Below, piece by piece: positions 61,469 through 64,000 of a stretch of DNA of 64,000 nt (within the stretch, counting starts at the first letter, position 1; each line of letters starts with the position of its first letter). The translations under genes and the position numbers were made by a program. Source of the DNA: Mucilaginibacter gossypiicola (GTDB lineage: Bacteria; Bacteroidota; Bacteroidia; Sphingobacteriales; Sphingobacteriaceae); the NCBI RefSeq assembly GCF_900110105.1, contig NZ_FOCL01000001.1, positions 620,001 to 684,000 on the forward strand. The letters are read 5' to 3'. Below the pieces are notes generated by a model. It was not told where the DNA came from. It worked only from the letters and a program-made list of their open reading frames with translations, and did no database searches.

Positions 61469-61531
61469 TTGTAGATGAGGGGTTATATATCAGACATTTT
61501 ATACGGAGTTACTTAGATACCCAATCTTTCT

Positions 61532-62707
61532 ATGAAAAAAGCAATTCCGAATTTGTTTTTCCTTTTTTTAACAGCGCCTATATTGTCTCCATTTGTTGGG
61601 GGCGTAACAATCTACCTGTCATCGGTTATCATTTTATTTGATATCCCCTTTATTTTATGGGCAGTAAATAAGTTTGATAAGAACAAGATTATTATAGTCG
61701 TTGGGATGTCGGTTTTGATGGCATTGGCTTGTTTTAATGTAGCTTTGTTTCTAAAAATACAAATGTTGTTGCTTTCTGTAACATATATGTTTTATTGTTA
61801 TGAAGCAGGCTTTTTCTATTTGTATCAATGGTGTTTTATTAACGTGCTAATAGCACTGTTACAATTCACTTTGATTTTTATTGATCCGACTTTAGCTTAT
61901 CAAATCGGTCCTACCAATATCGCCAGTGTTCTTTTAGGTAAGTTTGCCGGACCTACTTTTACAAACTTCTATGCCATTTCACTTCTTCCCAGGGTTAGCG
62001 GGCTATCAAGGGAAGGAGGATTTTTTGCATCTCTTTTAGGCACCACATTTTTTGTATTGATCAATGACCCTAAGATAAAAAGCGGGAAGAAAAAATTTTA
62101 CATTACCTTTTTAATAATTGGCATCATAATATCACTTTCAAAAACCACCCTGATATTATTGATAGTGCCGTTCATTTTACTTTTTAGAAGATATTTAAAC
62201 ATGCTGCAGGAATATGGTGTGGCCATTGTTTACACCATTATCCTGATAATATTTTTTAATCACCTGCTATTAACATCCGACTTTTTTACCGACGTTGCCA
62301 ATAACTCAATGGTTCACCGTTTTTCGGGATACGCACTCACACCATACGCAAGTTTGATCGATTTTGTAAGGGGGATTAGCATTTATGATTTAATGGAACG
62401 GTCCAGAAAAGGCATGGAAGCCATGACACTTGAATTTAGAGATTCAGGAATAAAGGAGTTTTGTGGTCTTCCGGCACTTTATTTGGGATATGGGGTTCAA
62501 GTGTTTGCTTTGTTTTTAATTTTTACAAGGTATCTAAATTTAAAAGGTATCGGTATTGCGCTTATTATTATTCTGACAACAAATGTTAGCCCGCTAACTT
62601 GCGATGGTTTCGTAGTAATTTCCTGGTTTTTTGCTTTTTATATTAGTAATAATATTAACAAGTCAGCAAATTCCACTTCACTTTTACCCAACGTTAATAT
62701 TCAGTAA
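61532..62707 (+). CDS. Putative polysaccharide polymerase (Wzy-like)
   Basis: This 391-residue polytopic protein has about ten spans and a periplasmic loop near 165-180 (SGLSREGGFFASLLG) and another near 275-310. Wzy proteins are recognised by topology and locus rather than sequence, and this is the only such candidate here. With the flippase and the chain-length protein it completes a Wzx/Wzy pathway. Confidence 0.7.
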   Translation: MKKAIPNLFFLFLTAPILSPFVGGVTIYLSSVIILFDIPFILWAVNKFDKNKIIIVVGMSVLMALACFNVALFLKIQMLLLSVTYMFYCYEAGFFYLYQWCFINVLIALLQFTLIFIDPTLAYQIGPTNIASVLLGKFAGPTFTNFYAISLLPRVSGLSREGGFFASLLGTTFFVLINDPKIKSGKKKFYITFLIIGIIISLSKTTLILLIVPFILLFRRYLNMLQEYGVAIVYTIILIIFFNHLLLTSDFFTDVANNSMVHRFSGYALTPYASLIDFVRGISIYDLMERSRKGMEAMTLEFRDSGIKEFCGLPALYLGYGVQVFALFLIFTRYLNLKGIGIALIIILTTNVSPLTCDGFVVISWFFAFYISNNINKSANSTSLLPNVNIQ

Positions 62708-62718
62708 TAACCTTAATT

Positions 62719-63792
62719 TTGGAAAAACAAAAAAAAAATATCATTATTAACGCCCGCTTCCTTACCCAAAAACTTACTGGCGTACAACGTTTTGCTATTG
62801 AAATAGCAAGGCAATTAAACGAAATGATGCCCGATCTTGTTTTTGTAGCCCCTTCAGATATCATTCACCATGAAGTGGCAGCTGAATTAAACGTAATTAT
62901 TATAGGAAAATGCAAAGGAGTTATGTGGGAGCAGCTTGATTTACCTCTGTATTTAAAAAGGAATAACAAACCACTTCTTATTAACCTATGCAATGTTGCG
63001 CCGCTGTTTTATACCAACCAGGTCATAACTATACATGACGTTGCCTCTTTCGTTAATCCGCAATGGTTCAGCAAAAACTTTGTCAGATTTTATAAATTTC
63101 TGATGCCGCGGATCAGTAAGAAGGCTAAACTAATATTCACAGTCAGCGATTTTTCCAAAGCCGAAATCATAAAGTATCTCCATGTAGATGCCGTAAAAAT
63201 AAAAGTTGTATACAATGGCGTATCGGAGCTTCCTGCTCCTTCGTTTATTGAAACAAATTATGGCAAATACATACTGGCAGTTGGATCAATTGATAAAAGG
63301 AAAAATATCCAGAACCTGGTGGAGGCTTTTGGGTTAATTAAGCATAAGAACTTTAAACTTATAATTGTTGGCGATAGCAATGCTATTTTTAACAATGAGG
63401 GTAATGAAAATCTGAAAACACGCAACGATATTATATTTACCGGGAGGGTTAACGATCATGAACTGGCTAATTTATATACCGGAGCACAATTGTTTGCGTA
63501 TCCAAGTTTATATGAAGGCTTCGGGATCCCGCCGCTTGAAGCAATGGCTTACGGCTGCCCCACTTTAGTATCTGATATAGGCAGTTTGCGTGAAGTTTGT
63601 GGCAATGCCAGCATGTATATAAACCCACTTGATACAAAAGAGATTTCAAAGGGTATTGATTTACTCATTGATGATAGCACATTACGTAACACTCTTGTTA
63701 AAAATGGGAACCAAAATTTAAAGCGGTTTAGCTGGGAAAACTCGGCCATGCAAATTTTTAATTCTATTACTTTTTTAATTGCACAATCTTGA
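62719..63792 (+). CDS. Glycosyltransferase family 4
   Basis: This 357-residue GT-B enzyme starts at TTG 62719 (then EKQKKNIIINARFLTQKLTG). It has FTVSDFSKAEIIKYLHV in the linker and the donor-binding YPSLYEGFGIPPLEAMAYGC with the two Glu of the E-x7-E motif. It would add a sugar, often mannose-like, to the repeat unit. Its TGA overlaps the TTG start of the next gene. Confidence 0.88.
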   Translation: MEKQKKNIIINARFLTQKLTGVQRFAIEIARQLNEMMPDLVFVAPSDIIHHEVAAELNVIIIGKCKGVMWEQLDLPLYLKRNNKPLLINLCNVAPLFYTNQVITIHDVASFVNPQWFSKNFVRFYKFLMPRISKKAKLIFTVSDFSKAEIIKYLHVDAVKIKVVYNGVSELPAPSFIETNYGKYILAVGSIDKRKNIQNLVEAFGLIKHKNFKLIIVGDSNAIFNNEGNENLKTRNDIIFTGRVNDHELANLYTGAQLFAYPSLYEGFGIPPLEAMAYGCPTLVSDIGSLREVCGNASMYINPLDTKEISKGIDLLIDDSTLRNTLVKNGNQNLKRFSWENSAMQIFNSITFLIAQS

Positions 63793-64000
63793 AAGTCGCA
63801 TTAGTACACGAATGGCTTACCGTAATTGGTGGCTCTGAAAATGTTTTCAAAGAAATTGCTGCATTGTATCCCGATGCAGATATTTATACGTTGGTAGCCC
63901 GCGATGAAACCATCGTGAAACTTGGCCTTTCTGACCATAAAGTTACAACCTCTTTTATTCAGAAATTGCCATTTGCCAAAACCAAATACAGAGCGTACCT
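63789..64000 (+). CDS. Glycosyltransferase family 4, N-terminal part (cut by window edge)
   Basis: From the TTG at 63789 the frame reads KVALVHEWLTVIGGSENVFK and stays open to the window end (about 70 codons). VHEWL..GGSE is the usual start of GT4 enzymes that bind the acceptor in the first domain. The start overlaps the stop of the previous gene (TTGA), so translation is coupled. Confidence 0.82.
   Translation, partial: MKVALVHEWLTVIGGSENVFKEIAALYPDADIYTLVARDETIVKLGLSDHKVTTSFIQKLPFAKTKYRAY

Noticed and set aside
1..64000. CRISPR arrays, insertion sequences, rRNA genes or phage structural genes
   Set aside because: No regularly spaced direct repeats, no transposase and no rRNA or phage genes were seen; the only recombinase is the island integrase.

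Overview
The window comes from a member of the Bacteroidota, most likely a Sphingobacteriaceae soil or water bacterium of the Mucilaginibacter/Pedobacter type. This is judged from protein style, the capsule genes, TAnnTTTG-like promoter boxes and the general lack of Shine-Dalgarno sequences. It has three parts: a short stretch of core chromosome (1-4.3 kb), a mobilizable genomic island of about 45.7 kb (4.28-50.02 kb), and the first twelve genes of a capsule/exopolysaccharide locus (50.5-64 kb).

Left flank: the start of D-Ala-D-Ala ligase, a PASTA-domain membrane protein, a rhodanese, the transglycosylase MltG, a hot-dog thioesterase and a YihY-type membrane protein. These lead up to tRNA-Ser(UGA), which is the integration site. 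A 21-bp copy of the tRNA 3' end and the bases just after it recurs at 50001-50021. The integrase lies just inside the left copy.

Island, front part (4.5-11.8 kb): a tyrosine integrase lacking the first catalytic Arg, a zeta-toxin-like kinase with a small partner gene, a relaxase with MobC, a hairpin-rich oriT candidate and three small DNA-binding proteins. No type IV secretion genes are present, so the island looks mobilizable rather than self-transmissible.

Island, cargo (12.2-49.5 kb): a dense stress and low-energy set. It holds phosphoketolase, acetate kinase, SDR, HdeD, Hsp20, four tandem-domain universal stress proteins, a LOG protein, glutamyl-tRNA reductase, two degenerate L,D-transpeptidase-like proteins, two P-type ATPases, a PNPOx-like protein, a frameshifted glycan phosphorylase, a zinc alcohol dehydrogenase, a HemG-like flavodoxin, a triple-BON protein, an Nramp-like transporter, a lone receiver and a receiver-CRP hybrid regulator. 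A separate redox block (28.3-36.5 kb) carries a sensor kinase/regulator pair, cytochrome b561, a VIT-type transporter, ApbE, thioredoxin, Rieske, DUF3570 and DUF4266 proteins. The set resembles the low-oxygen-activated (lxa) locus of Burkholderia cenocepacia and the mycobacterial DosR regulon.

Main discovery: seventeen intergenic palindromes of the form TGAY-N4-RTCA, the sequence an FNR-type recognition helix would read, stand before nearly all of the stress genes and nowhere else noticed in the window. In most promoters the operator centre lies 33 bp or 54-55 bp upstream of the centre of a TAnnTTTG-like box. That corresponds to the classical CRP class II (about -41) and class I (about -62) positions. 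The only CRP/FNR protein here is the receiver-CRP hybrid, with E315, S318 and R319 in its recognition helix, so the island appears to carry its own regulator and regulon.

Right flank: the ancestral tRNA terminator, then a forward run of Wzi, SLBB export protein, chain-length regulator, flippase, glycosyltransferases, acyltransferase, epimerase and polymerase, which is a Wzx/Wzy-type capsule locus.
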